Shown in pieces: positions 44,207 through 53,507 of a stretch of DNA of 64,000 nucleotides. The notes under the pieces are model-generated. The model worked only from the letters and a program-made list of their open reading frames with translations, made no database searches and was not told where the DNA came from. The stretch is from JADJLQ01 sp031417835 (GTDB lineage: Bacteria; Bacteroidota; Bacteroidia; Chitinophagales; Saprospiraceae). A program made the translations under genes and the position numbers. The stretch is taken from positions 1 to 64,000 of the forward strand of contig JANOWJ010000188.1 of NCBI GenBank assembly GCA_031417835.1. Direction: 5' to 3'. Numbering within the stretch: position 1 is the stretch's first letter; every line of letters begins with the position of its first letter.

Positions 44207-45878
44207 AGCAAAACTGAGGACTCTGACGGATTTTATAGATAAAACCAATAAAGAAGAATTGATTTGGGTGCACGGCTACATAGCTGGTTTGATCTCCAGC
44301 TCTGAACCTTTAGGTACTGTCTTAGCAACAGCGCTTAAAAAGTTTACAATTCTGTATGGCACGGATACAGGCAATTCAAAAAAACTTGCCATCGAGTTTT
44401 CCGCCATTAGTAAAAAACAAGGCGCCAAAGTAAAAGTGGCAGGAATGGATACCTATAAAATAGAGGATTTGGCTCAAGAAAAAAACCTGGTGATCATAAT
44501 GAGTACACATGGTGACGGAGATCCACCACCATCAGCCAAGAAATTTTATGACCAATTGATGTCGACGGAAACGAAGTATCCCAATCTTGAATTTTCAGTT
44601 TTAGCGCTTGGAGATTCATCCTACCCTATGTTTTGCAAAGCAGGAGATGATGTGTTTGCTAAATTGATTCAATTGGGCGCCCAATCCGCATGCCCTATTC
44701 AGCACTGTGATGTCGACTATCAATCATTGGCCTCTACCTGGTTTCAGACTTATTTAAATACGTTCGCTACAGATGTTGAGTCAGTACCTACTACACCAAT
44801 TCTAAAAGCAGCTACAGGTAAAAAATATTATCGCGGTATCGTGAAGGCGAAAATCAATCTGAATGGTCGCCATGCGAATAAAGAAACCAATCACATCGAA
44901 ATCAAAACCGATGAACCGGTACTCTATGAACCAGGTGATGCTCTTGGTTTGGTTCCCAAAAATAAACAAACTGTACTTGATAAATTATTTTCATTAGTCG
45001 CCGTCGATCCTTATCTCAGTGTACCGTATAAAGGATCGGGACACACTTTGCATGACATTTTCAGTAATAAATTAAATATAGCTTTCCTCAAAGAATCACA
45101 AGTGCAAAAGTATGCAGAGATCATAGGTCAGACTATACCGCACGTACGGATGGACTTATTAGACTTGTTACGCATTTACCCCGTGAGCAAACCATATCAG
45201 TTTATAGAATTTTTGCCGGTACTGACTGAAATGCTGCCAAGGTTGTATTCAATCTGTTCATCACCCCAAGTAAGGGATAATGAAGTGCACATTTTGGTGA
45301 GCAAAAGTACTTTCCTGGTAGACGGTGAAAAGCGATACGGATTGTGCAGCGATATGATCTCAGAATTTTCCGAAGGGACTTCATTTGATTTCTATATCCA
45401 TAAAAATAAATCGTTTAGATTGCCGGGTCCAGATACAGATATTATTATGATAGGACCAGGTACTGGTATAGCACCAATGCGCGCATTTATTGAAGAGCGG
45501 GATGCCATCGGAGGCGCTGGTCGCAATTGGATCTTTTTTGGGGAACAACATTTTGCCAGTGACTTTTTTTATCAGACCGAAATGCAACAATATGTTGGTA
45601 CTGGTAGCCTGCATCGAGTGGATTTGGCATGGTCAAGGGATCAAAATGAAAAAATATATGTACAACATCGGATCGCTGAACAAGGTAAAGAGTTATATGA
45701 ATGGATTAAAAATGGAGCTCATATCTTCATCAGTGGAAGCCGTACCCCGATGAGTGAAGATGTAGAGCGCGCTATGATCGATATGATCTATGCACACAGT
45801 GGCAAAAGTGCACCCGAGTCGGAAGCATACTGGGCTGAGCTAAAAGAATCAGGAATTTACAAAGCAGATGTCTACTAA
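44196..45878 (+). CDS. cysJ: NADPH-sulfite reductase flavoprotein subunit
   Basis: A 560-residue flavoprotein. An N-terminal helical tail of about 50 residues is followed by a flavodoxin domain (FTILYGTDTGNSKKLAIEFS, MSTHGDGDPPPSAKKF, LALGDSSYPMFCKAGDD), then the FAD-binding region (LPRLYSICSSPQ) and the NADPH-binding region (MIGPGTGIAPMRAFIEER, FFGEQHFASDFFYQTE, HIFISGSRTPMSEDVE). The C-terminal aromatic residue is Y. It carries NADPH electrons through FAD and FMN to the CysI hemoprotein. The ATG at 44196 is chosen over a TTG 12 codons upstream. It overlaps cobA. Confidence 0.95.
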   Translation: MLSEAKLRTLTDFIDKTNKEELIWVHGYIAGLISSSEPLGTVLATALKKFTILYGTDTGNSKKLAIEFSAISKKQGAKVKVAGMDTYKIEDLAQEKNLVIIMSTHGDGDPPPSAKKFYDQLMSTETKYPNLEFSVLALGDSSYPMFCKAGDDVFAKLIQLGAQSACPIQHCDVDYQSLASTWFQTYLNTFATDVESVPTTPILKAATGKKYYRGIVKAKINLNGRHANKETNHIEIKTDEPVLYEPGDALGLVPKNKQTVLDKLFSLVAVDPYLSVPYKGSGHTLHDIFSNKLNIAFLKESQVQKYAEIIGQTIPHVRMDLLDLLRIYPVSKPYQFIEFLPVLTEMLPRLYSICSSPQVRDNEVHILVSKSTFLVDGEKRYGLCSDMISEFSEGTSFDFYIHKNKSFRLPGPDTDIIMIGPGTGIAPMRAFIEERDAIGGAGRNWIFFGEQHFASDFFYQTEMQQYVGTGSLHRVDLAWSRDQNEKIYVQHRIAEQGKELYEWIKNGAHIFISGSRTPMSEDVERAMIDMIYAHSGKSAPESEAYWAELKESGIYKADVY

Positions 45879-45918
45879 TCTATAATCTGAAACGTTTCAT
45901 CCTCCAAAATCAATAAAA

Positions 45919-47586
45919 ATGAGTACAAATCTTTCACCGGTAGAAAAAATAAAAACCAAGAGCGATGGCCTTAGAGGTACATTGGTAGAAAGTCTTGGCG
46001 ATCAAATCACTGGTGCTATCCGTGAAGATGATCAGTCGGTAATCAAACATCATGGCATGTATCAGCAGGATGATCGGGACTTGAGAGAGGAGAGATCTCA
46101 AAAAAAATTGGAATGGCTGTATTCCTTTATGATTCGTTTGAGATTACCTGGAGGATTTCTCACTCCCACTCAATGGCTGGCAATGCATCATATCGCCGGT
46201 GAACATAGCACAGGAGTTATTAAAATCACTACGCGCCAGACCGTCCAATTGCACGGGATTGTAAAATCACATCTCAAACCAACACTCAAATCATTTGCTA
46301 CACAACGACTCGATAGTATAGCAGCTTGCGGGGATGTCAATCGAAATGTAATCTGTAGTGCACATCCCAAAGAAAGCAAAATTCATGAAGAAGTCTTCCA
46401 ATATGCGGATAAGATCAGTACGATGGCTTTGCCTAAAACCAATGCATTTTATGAAATATGGTTAGATCGAGAGACACTCACTAAAAAAGAAGAGGAGATC
46501 GATCCATTGTATCAGGATCGATACCTGCCCCGAAAATTCAAAATAGCCATCGCTATTCCACCAAATAATGATGTGGATGTATTTACGAATGATATTGGAT
46601 TGATCGCCGTCATCCAAAATGATAAATTGCTTGGTTTTAATATAGCGATAGGTGGTGGACTCGGAACTACACATGGCAATAAAGACACATACCCACGATT
46701 AGGTGATGTGATCGGATTCACTGGAAGTGAAGAAAAAACCTTAAAAGCAGTCTACGAAATTATAACGACTCAAAGGGATCATGGCAATCGCAGCGATCGC
46801 AAGCAATCACGCCTTAAATATACGATTGATAAAATGGGGCTGGAAAACTTCAAGGCCGAAGTTGAAAAAAGATGTGGCTATAAATTAGAGCCCGCCAAGC
46901 CTTACGAATTTACTGCCCGCACTGATTTTTTTGGTTGGCATCAAAATCATGAGCATAAATGGTATTACACTTTATTTATAGAAAACGGCAGGATCGCAGA
47001 CGAAACAGTAGCAATAAAATCATGTTTGTACGAGATAGCTCAAACTCATAAAGCTAATTTTAGATTTACAGCAAATCAAAAGTTGATCGTAAGTGATATT
47101 GCCCCATCGGATAAACAAGTCATTGAAGATATCTTACTAAAATATAATATTATTGAGCACACGGCGCAAGCCTCTCCTATGCGCAGGAATGCTATCGCCT
47201 GTGTCGCTTTTAATACCTGCCCATTGGCACTAGCCGAAGGTCAGCGGTACTTACCGACCTTGGTTGGTAAGATCGAACTATTATTGGTAAAATATAATTT
47301 ATTGGATGACGCTATATCGATCCGTATGACTGGCTGCCCAAATGGATGCGGTCGTCCGTACGTAGCAGAAATAGGACTTATAGGCACATCGTACGGCCAT
47401 TATAATCTTCATCTCGGCGGCGATCGATTAGGCCTGAGACTCAATACCAAAGCATATGATAGCGTCAATGAAGAAAAAATACTGGTGATCCTGGATCCAT
47501 TATTAAAAGCATACAGCACAAACAAGTCCCTTTATGCCTCCTTTGGAGATTTTATACACCAGAATCCCAATTTAATAAGTCATTGA
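45919..47586 (+). CDS. cysI: Sulfite reductase hemoprotein subunit
   Basis: A 555-residue siroheme protein. The [4Fe-4S]/siroheme cysteines are C428 and C434 (IACVAFNTCPLALAE) and C473 and C477 (TGCPNGCGRPYVAEIG). Sirohaem-contacting segments TTRQTVQLHGI and CGDVNRNVICSAHP are intact. It performs the six-electron reduction of sulfite to sulfide with CysJ. Its siroheme would be made by products of the genes on either side of it. Its TGA stop overlaps the TTG start of the haem fusion gene. Confidence 0.96.
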   Translation: MSTNLSPVEKIKTKSDGLRGTLVESLGDQITGAIREDDQSVIKHHGMYQQDDRDLREERSQKKLEWLYSFMIRLRLPGGFLTPTQWLAMHHIAGEHSTGVIKITTRQTVQLHGIVKSHLKPTLKSFATQRLDSIAACGDVNRNVICSAHPKESKIHEEVFQYADKISTMALPKTNAFYEIWLDRETLTKKEEEIDPLYQDRYLPRKFKIAIAIPPNNDVDVFTNDIGLIAVIQNDKLLGFNIAIGGGLGTTHGNKDTYPRLGDVIGFTGSEEKTLKAVYEIITTQRDHGNRSDRKQSRLKYTIDKMGLENFKAEVEKRCGYKLEPAKPYEFTARTDFFGWHQNHEHKWYYTLFIENGRIADETVAIKSCLYEIAQTHKANFRFTANQKLIVSDIAPSDKQVIEDILLKYNIIEHTAQASPMRRNAIACVAFNTCPLALAEGQRYLPTLVGKIELLLVKYNLLDDAISIRMTGCPNGCGRPYVAEIGLIGTSYGHYNLHLGGDRLGLRLNTKAYDSVNEEKILVILDPLLKAYSTNKSLYASFGDFIHQNPNLISH

Positions 47587-50354
47587 TATTAAAAAACAGG
47601 ACCTTGGATCAAAATGATCATATCACCCCTACTCTATTTGACTTTGATGATTTTGTCAAAGCCAAATTAAATGCACTTAAATCTAAAGGTTCTTATCGTC
47701 AATTTTTACTAATTGATAAACAGGCTAGTCTATTTCCAAAATTTTCATATCGGAATATCGACGGCAAAACAAAACAAGCCACCAATTGGTGTACCAATGA
47801 CTATCTCGCCTTGAGTACATGGCAGGGTAATCGAGATAAGGCCAATGAGATAACCCATCTCAGTGGCACAGGCAGTGGTGGTACAAGGAATATTTCTGGC
47901 AGCACTATATATCACCAAGCTCTCGAAGGTACACTTGCATTATGGCATGACCAAGAGCGAGCTATCCTTTTTAATAGTGCTTATCAGGCGAATTTGACTA
48001 CCCTTGCTACGCTTGGCCGACATATACCTGAATTGATTTTTATATCGGATGAAGAAAATCATGCATCTCTGATTGAAGGAATGCGATCCACCGCCAATAA
48101 AAAATTGATATTTCGTCATAATGATATAGATCATCTTGAGTGCATTTTGAATAAATTGGATGCCCATGCACCGAAAATCATAGTATTCGAGAGTATCTAT
48201 TCAATTTCTGGTACTATAGCTCCAGTAGCTAAAATAGTCGAGCTCGCTAAAAAACATCATTGTCTCACTTTCGTCGACGAAGTGCATGCAGTAGGTTTGT
48301 ACGGAAACAATGGATCAGGTTTATTAAATCAACTTGGTTTATCGAGTGCAGTGGATATTATTAATGGTACATTGTCCAAAGCAATAGGTGTGTTTGGTGG
48401 CTATATCGCTGCTTCTCATCTTTGGATAGATTTTATACGAAGTTTTGGCAGCGGTTTTATTTTTACAACTTCTTTACCACCTGCCCTCTGCGCAGCTGCA
48501 GAACACAGTATACGGGAGATTATCGCAAATGAAGAGTTGCGCAAGCATTTTTTCGAAAATGTCACTTGGCTGAGACATGCTCTTGATGATCAATATATCA
48601 GGTATTCAGGAGAAGGGACACACATTACAAATATACATATAGGTGATGCGGAGAGATGTAAGGCTATAGCTACTGACTTATTAGAAGACCATGGTCAATA
48701 CTTGCAACCCATCAATCATCCTACAGTGCCTGAGGGTAAGGAATGTCTGAGGATCACGGTGACGCCCAGACACACAAGACTAGATATGCAAGATCTCGCT
48801 CGTAGTCTTAATAGGGTTTTAAAACCCAAGATCATTTTGACTGGCAGAAGTTCGCGATTATCAAAAGTACAGATGCGGCTTGCACACGATAAAATTAAAG
48901 TACACTTTCCAGATCTTCATGAAGAGGTACAATATAAAGAAAGCAGAGGCGATCGGTTAGCTCATGTGGCACTGCATACGCAAGAAGGCATTGATTTTTT
49001 TACAGAGGATGTTTTTAATGAGTTAAAAGAAGGTAGTGCAGATATCGCTATACATTCGCTTAAGGATATGAGCAGTGCTCACTTTTTTGGCGAACATCGT
49101 TTTGCTGTGATCGATAGAGATGAAGTGCGAGATATTGCCATTTTTAATCCAGAGGTACTCGACAAGATCAAATCAGGGAAGCCCATTCAAATAGGCACCT
49201 GTTCATTTCGTCGTGAATACATGGCATTTCATGTTTTGAAAAACATTTTGCCTCAACTTGGACCCGAAATTACTATTGAGCCGCTGCCGATCCGCGGAAA
49301 TATCGATACCCGATTAAACAAATTAAATAGGCGGGAATACGATGGTATCATACTGGCCGCCGCGGGGATCAACAGGATGTTGAATAGTATAGAAGATCGT
49401 GCCTCTTTCCTTGAGTTGATGGCCAATAAAAAGTGGATGGTGCTGCCATTGGTAGAATGTGTACCCGCCCCTTGCCAGGCTGCGATAGTCGTCGAAGCTA
49501 TTCCTACCAATAGAATTGCTAAAATTATCTTAAACAAAATCAAAGACCCCGCACTGCATCTATTGTGCATGGAAGAAAAACGAATAGCTAATCATTATGG
49601 TGCTGGCTGCATTCAGAAATTTGGGGTGACTACATTGCACATCGGTGACCGTACTGTAGTGTTGGCCAAAGGGCAGGACGAATCAGGCGTTACATTTGAA
49701 GATTGGCATGGCCTGAATAGTCCAGGAGTAGAAGTTCATCCAGATTTTATCCTTTCCTCGGATGAATTAGGGTACGTGCCGGTTAAAAGCCCTTTAAATG
49801 AAAATATCAAGTCCATTCAGTTTGATCTTGGGTGTTTTATTGCACATATATCAGCTATAGATTCAATATCACCCGATTACTTTCATAAGACTAGGGTCTG
49901 GGTGGCAGGTATGGCTACTTGGAAAAAAATGGCTCAAAAAGGCATCTGGGTAGAAGGTTGTGCTGACTCCTTTGGATTTCAATCTATTGCATCGTTATTA
50001 AAAACAAGTTTGATTTCACTGGATCCTCTGGAGATATCGATTCTTACGAATAAAAAATCAGCTTTGCGATGGATTCACTCCGGCTATCGTGCTATCGGTA
50101 CGTATGAATTAACCTATGAATCCAATCTTTTACACAAGTATAAATTAATTTCGGCTAAAATGATTTTTTGGAATTGTTTTGCCCATTATGACTCCGTACA
50201 AAATATTCTGCCATCAGGTATTATCCATGCGTGTCTCCCGGGTAGGACCGCTGAAGCGCTCAAGATTGTTGGACTTGACCCTTTGATTTTTCCTACCATT
50301 AATGCATTCAATCAATGGAAAAAGAAATATATCCAAGCCTATATCGCCGCTTAA
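47583..50354 (+). CDS. Trifunctional fusion: 5-aminolevulinate synthase - porphobilinogen deaminase - uroporphyrinogen-III synthase-like
   Basis: A 923-residue fusion. Residues 1-412 are an ALAS: NWCTNDYLALS (68-78), GTRNISGST (100-108), FVDEVHAVGLYG (230-241) and the PLP lysine K266 in GTLSKAIG. Residues about 415-725 are a HemC: HSLKDMS with catalytic D495, GTCSFRRE (R543, R544), PIRGNIDTRLNKL (569-581), AAAGINRM and the dipyrromethane-cofactor cysteine C676. Residues about 745-923 are HemD-like (RVWVAGMATWKKMAQKGIWV, ACLPGRTAEALK). It would run glycine + succinyl-CoA to aminolevulinate and porphobilinogen to uroporphyrinogen III. Only TTG codons can start it; the TTGA overlap with cysI suggests coupling. 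Confidence 0.88.
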   Translation: MILKNRTLDQNDHITPTLFDFDDFVKAKLNALKSKGSYRQFLLIDKQASLFPKFSYRNIDGKTKQATNWCTNDYLALSTWQGNRDKANEITHLSGTGSGGTRNISGSTIYHQALEGTLALWHDQERAILFNSAYQANLTTLATLGRHIPELIFISDEENHASLIEGMRSTANKKLIFRHNDIDHLECILNKLDAHAPKIIVFESIYSISGTIAPVAKIVELAKKHHCLTFVDEVHAVGLYGNNGSGLLNQLGLSSAVDIINGTLSKAIGVFGGYIAASHLWIDFIRSFGSGFIFTTSLPPALCAAAEHSIREIIANEELRKHFFENVTWLRHALDDQYIRYSGEGTHITNIHIGDAERCKAIATDLLEDHGQYLQPINHPTVPEGKECLRITVTPRHTRLDMQDLARSLNRVLKPKIILTGRSSRLSKVQMRLAHDKIKVHFPDLHEEVQYKESRGDRLAHVALHTQEGIDFFTEDVFNELKEGSADIAIHSLKDMSSAHFFGEHRFAVIDRDEVRDIAIFNPEVLDKIKSGKPIQIGTCSFRREYMAFHVLKNILPQLGPEITIEPLPIRGNIDTRLNKLNRREYDGIILAAAGINRMLNSIEDRASFLELMANKKWMVLPLVECVPAPCQAAIVVEAIPTNRIAKIILNKIKDPALHLLCMEEKRIANHYGAGCIQKFGVTTLHIGDRTVVLAKGQDESGVTFEDWHGLNSPGVEVHPDFILSSDELGYVPVKSPLNENIKSIQFDLGCFIAHISAIDSISPDYFHKTRVWVAGMATWKKMAQKGIWVEGCADSFGFQSIASLLKTSLISLDPLEISILTNKKSALRWIHSGYRAIGTYELTYESNLLHKYKLISAKMIFWNCFAHYDSVQNILPSGIIHACLPGRTAEALKIVGLDPLIFPTINAFNQWKKKYIQAYIAA

Positions 50355-51310
50355 GATCTAATGCGCAGGTACGGTCGCTGGTGAGTCCATTGAGACTTTC
50401 GCACCAGAGTTTTATCATGCCTTTGTTTATAGAAGAAGGATTGGATCAACCAAGAGCAGTAGCTTATATGCATGGAGTCAAGGTCGAAACAGTGGAGACC
50501 ATTTACCATGCTATCGACAAAGCATTAACAGCAGGGGTGCACAAATTTTTATTATTTCCAGTGCCTGCTGGTAAGTCTCATTATCCACATGATTTTTCTT
50601 TTGCCGAATCCATAATTTCCAGGATCAAATCTAAATATGGTGACGAGTTATGGTTAGCCTGTGATGTATGTTTATGTAGCTACACCATATCCGGTCATTG
50701 TGGTATCCTAAATGCTGAAGGAAATAAAGTTTTGAACCATGAGTCTGTGCAACTTCTGGCACAATATGCCCAAGTAATTGCTAGAGCGGGAGTCGATTGT
50801 ATTGCTCCCAGTGATATGATGGACGGCAGAGTTAAAGCCATTCGAAAGGCGCTGGATGATCTTGGTCATGACGATACCATGATCATGTCGTATTCTACTA
50901 AATTTAGTTCCCAGTGGTACGGCCCTTTTAGAGATGCGTGTCATTCCTCGCCCAATGCAGCAGAACTTAAGGATAGAAAATCATATCAACTTTCGCCTTT
51001 AAATATAAGCGATGCCATACAATGTGCCATCCGGGATGATCATGATGGTGCCGACATCTTGATGATTAAACCTGCTGCTTTGTATACGGATGTCATTGCA
51101 AAAATTAAAGACAAAACAAACAGGCCCATTGCCGCTTATCATGTCAGTGGCGAATATGCCGCAATAGAAGCGTTGGCCAGTGCAGGTATGTTAGACAGGA
51201 AGAAGGCTCACTTGGAGGTATGGTCTGCTTTGCAGCGCAGTGGCACGGATATCATTATCTCTTATGCAGCAGATCACGCCAAATTATGGATCGAAACTTT
51301 TGAATATTAG
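50315..51310 (+). CDS. hemB: Delta-aminolevulinic acid dehydratase (porphobilinogen synthase)
   Basis: A 331-residue HemB. Catalytic lysines are K196 (MSYSTKFSSQWYGPFRDA) and K252 (LMIKPAALY). The active-site zinc cysteines C119, C121 and C129 (DVCLCSYTISGHCG) are present, so it is a Zn-type enzyme. It joins two aminolevulinates into porphobilinogen. It links the ALAS and HemC parts of the preceding fusion and overlaps that gene by 40 bases, supporting a single metabolic unit. A second housekeeping hemB elsewhere cannot be excluded. Confidence 0.96.
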   Translation: MEKEIYPSLYRRLRSNAQVRSLVSPLRLSHQSFIMPLFIEEGLDQPRAVAYMHGVKVETVETIYHAIDKALTAGVHKFLLFPVPAGKSHYPHDFSFAESIISRIKSKYGDELWLACDVCLCSYTISGHCGILNAEGNKVLNHESVQLLAQYAQVIARAGVDCIAPSDMMDGRVKAIRKALDDLGHDDTMIMSYSTKFSSQWYGPFRDACHSSPNAAELKDRKSYQLSPLNISDAIQCAIRDDHDGADILMIKPAALYTDVIAKIKDKTNRPIAAYHVSGEYAAIEALASAGMLDRKKAHLEVWSALQRSGTDIIISYAADHAKLWIETFEY

Positions 51311-51312
51311 AA

Positions 51313-52005
51313 ATGGTGAGATCGCATATCCTATATTTAATTTTGTTGTTGAATTTTCCGAGTTTTCAACTAATGGCTCAAAGTGCTCCTTTTGCGTGTT
51401 GGTCCACCATATTGCTAAATTTACGAGTAAAAACAAAATGGACTTCCATCACTGATATAGGATTTCGGTCCGTAAGCCGGGATATCATTCCCTATCAACA
51501 TTTTTTCAGATCTGGTTTGAGGTATAATTTGGATCCCAACTGGAATATCACGAGTGGCATAGCTTTTTTTAGTACGAAGACTTCATTTCTAAAGGAAAAT
51601 CATGAGTATGGTCACGAATTTAGGCTTTGGACGGACTTCTCCAGATTATCCTTACGCACTCGTAAGTTCATCATGAATCACCGGGTGAGAATTGAAAGAA
51701 GATTTTTTGATGCTACTTCCACTCGACTGTCATTCAATTCTTTTCGGTTCCAATATAGGTTATTAAGTGGTGTTCAATTTAATTCAAAATTTAATTTTCA
51801 AACCGGGCCAGAAATTTTTGAAAGTTTGATTCGTCAAAAATTTTCACTGGATCAAATAAGATGGTACTCTATATTGGGCATATTGCCCGGTAAGGGATAC
51901 GGAATATCCTTAGGTTATTTCTTCGTTTATCGAAAAGCGTATGATCAAAATATTTTTGCGATCACTTTATCCAAAAACTTACAATTGTATGAGCACCATC
52001 ACTAA
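51313..52005 (+). CDS. DUF2490 outer-membrane beta-barrel protein
   Basis: A 230-residue exported protein with a signal peptide (LYLILLLNFPSFQLMAQS, cleavage near residue 23). Alternating hydrophobic strands follow with the DUF2490 pattern: W...L...R...KWT...DIGFRS, NPNW.ITSGIAFF, HEYGHEFRLWTDF, NHRVRIERRFF and LSFNSFRFQYRL. It ends in a barrel strand. Function is unknown; it is likely an outer-membrane barrel. It starts 2 bases after hemB and overlaps the next gene by 17, so it is part of the operon even though it has no known sulfur or haem role. Confidence 0.8.
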   Translation: MVRSHILYLILLLNFPSFQLMAQSAPFACWSTILLNLRVKTKWTSITDIGFRSVSRDIIPYQHFFRSGLRYNLDPNWNITSGIAFFSTKTSFLKENHEYGHEFRLWTDFSRLSLRTRKFIMNHRVRIERRFFDATSTRLSFNSFRFQYRLLSGVQFNSKFNFQTGPEIFESLIRQKFSLDQIRWYSILGILPGKGYGISLGYFFVYRKAYDQNIFAITLSKNLQLYEHHH

Positions 52006-53464
52006 TAAAAATACGTTATTTCCGATCTATGTCAAACTCTCCAACGTAAAAGCATTACTAGTGGGTGGTGGCAATGTCGCATTGGAGAAATTGAGAACTA
52101 TCCTCCACAATTCGCCTGACGCTCATGTTGTGATCATCGCACCTGAGGTAAAGCCAGAGCTTAAAGAATTGATAACAAAACATCATCACTGTACTATTCT
52201 TAACCGCAAGTTTGAGACTCAAGATCTGGATGGAAAGGATCTAGTCTTTCTGACGACAGATGACCCGGCTTTACATAGAGAAATCAAAACACTCGCCGCT
52301 GCTAAAAATATTTTGGTCAATACCGCAGATGTACCCGAATTGTGCGATTTTTACCTCTCCAGTGTAGTTCAAAAAGGACACCTTAAATTGGCTATATCTA
52401 CTAATGGCCAATCACCTACTGCTGCGAAACGAATCAAAGAAATGTTGCAAGAGGTTCTGCCCGATGAATTGGATGAGGTGCTTGTAAATCTTCATGAGAT
52501 CAGAAATAGTCTTAAAGGCGATTTTGAATATAAGATTAAGACTATGAACGAGCTGACGAAAGTCATGGTCGAACAAAAAAATGGTAAATCTGCCCGTTGG
52601 TGGAAAAAAATGGCCAGCTTTTCTTTATTGGTGTTTGCTTCCATGTTGATAGGTTATTTTCTATTTTCTGTGATCAATCTCGGCGAGATTTCTGGCAAAG
52701 GATTTGACTGGGTCAATGATCTCGACCGTAGTTTTTATATCATGATCGCAGCTGGATTTCTGGCTCAGATGGTTGATGGCTCTTTGGGTATGGGTTATGG
52801 TGTCACGAGTGCCATGGTCCTTTTATCTGCAGGTATCAGCCCTGCAGCGATCAGTGGTAGCATCCATACCGCAGAGATGTTTGCCAGCGGTGCTTCGGGT
52901 TACAGTCATTATAAATTTGGCAATGTCAATAAAAAACTATTTAAGGCTTTGGTTATCCCTGGTGTGATCGGCGCTATCGCCGGAGCTTTGTTATTAGTTT
53001 ACTTCGGCAATTCAGAGTTTAAATGGCTTAGACCAGCTATGGCATGTTATACCTTATTCCTAGGTATAAAATTTTTTACTAATGCATTTACACCCCCTAA
53101 GCCAAAAAGAAAATTTAATTATTATAGAACGTTAGCAGGCTTTGGCGGATTTTTGGATTCATTCGGTGGCGGAGGTTGGGGACCAATAGTCACCAGCACC
53201 TTAGTCAATCAAGGTAGAAATATGAAATATGTAGTGGGTTCAGTCAGCCTAACCGAATTTTTTGTGACCATGGCGAGTGCATTTACATTTTTTACCTTAT
53301 TGGGAATAAGCCATTGGAAAACAATTTTGGGGTTGATCATCGGCGGACTAATAGCTGCACCGATTGCTGCTCAACTCATAGGTAAATTGCCCAAAAAGAC
53401 TTCCTACATTCTATTGGGTATCATCGTGGTAGTCTGGAGTATAAGAATATTGATGACCATGTAG
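51989..53464 (+). CDS. Precorrin-2 dehydrogenase/sirohydrochlorin ferrochelatase fused to a TSUP permease
   Basis: A 491-residue fusion; the start at 51989 gives MSTITNKNTLFPIYVKL, the normal start of Met8p/CysG-N domains. Residues 1-about 200 are the Rossmann domain with VGGGNVA (25-31), NTADVPELCDF with the likely catalytic D114, and STNGQSPTAAKRIKE (137-151). Residues about 225-491 are a TSUP permease with GSLGMGYGVTSAM and SFGGGGWGPIVTS repeats and about eight hydrophobic segments. The first half would complete siroheme; the second may move sulfate or sulfite. Such fusions occur in other Bacteroidota. Last gene of the operon. Confidence 0.88.
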   Translation: MSTITNKNTLFPIYVKLSNVKALLVGGGNVALEKLRTILHNSPDAHVVIIAPEVKPELKELITKHHHCTILNRKFETQDLDGKDLVFLTTDDPALHREIKTLAAAKNILVNTADVPELCDFYLSSVVQKGHLKLAISTNGQSPTAAKRIKEMLQEVLPDELDEVLVNLHEIRNSLKGDFEYKIKTMNELTKVMVEQKNGKSARWWKKMASFSLLVFASMLIGYFLFSVINLGEISGKGFDWVNDLDRSFYIMIAAGFLAQMVDGSLGMGYGVTSAMVLLSAGISPAAISGSIHTAEMFASGASGYSHYKFGNVNKKLFKALVIPGVIGAIAGALLLVYFGNSEFKWLRPAMACYTLFLGIKFFTNAFTPPKPKRKFNYYRTLAGFGGFLDSFGGGGWGPIVTSTLVNQGRNMKYVVGSVSLTEFFVTMASAFTFFTLLGISHWKTILGLIIGGLIAAPIAAQLIGKLPKKTSYILLGIIVVVWSIRILMTM

Positions 53465-53507
53465 TCGTCCTTAAAAACAAGCCTTCCTGCTGAGATTGTC
53501 CTTAGAA

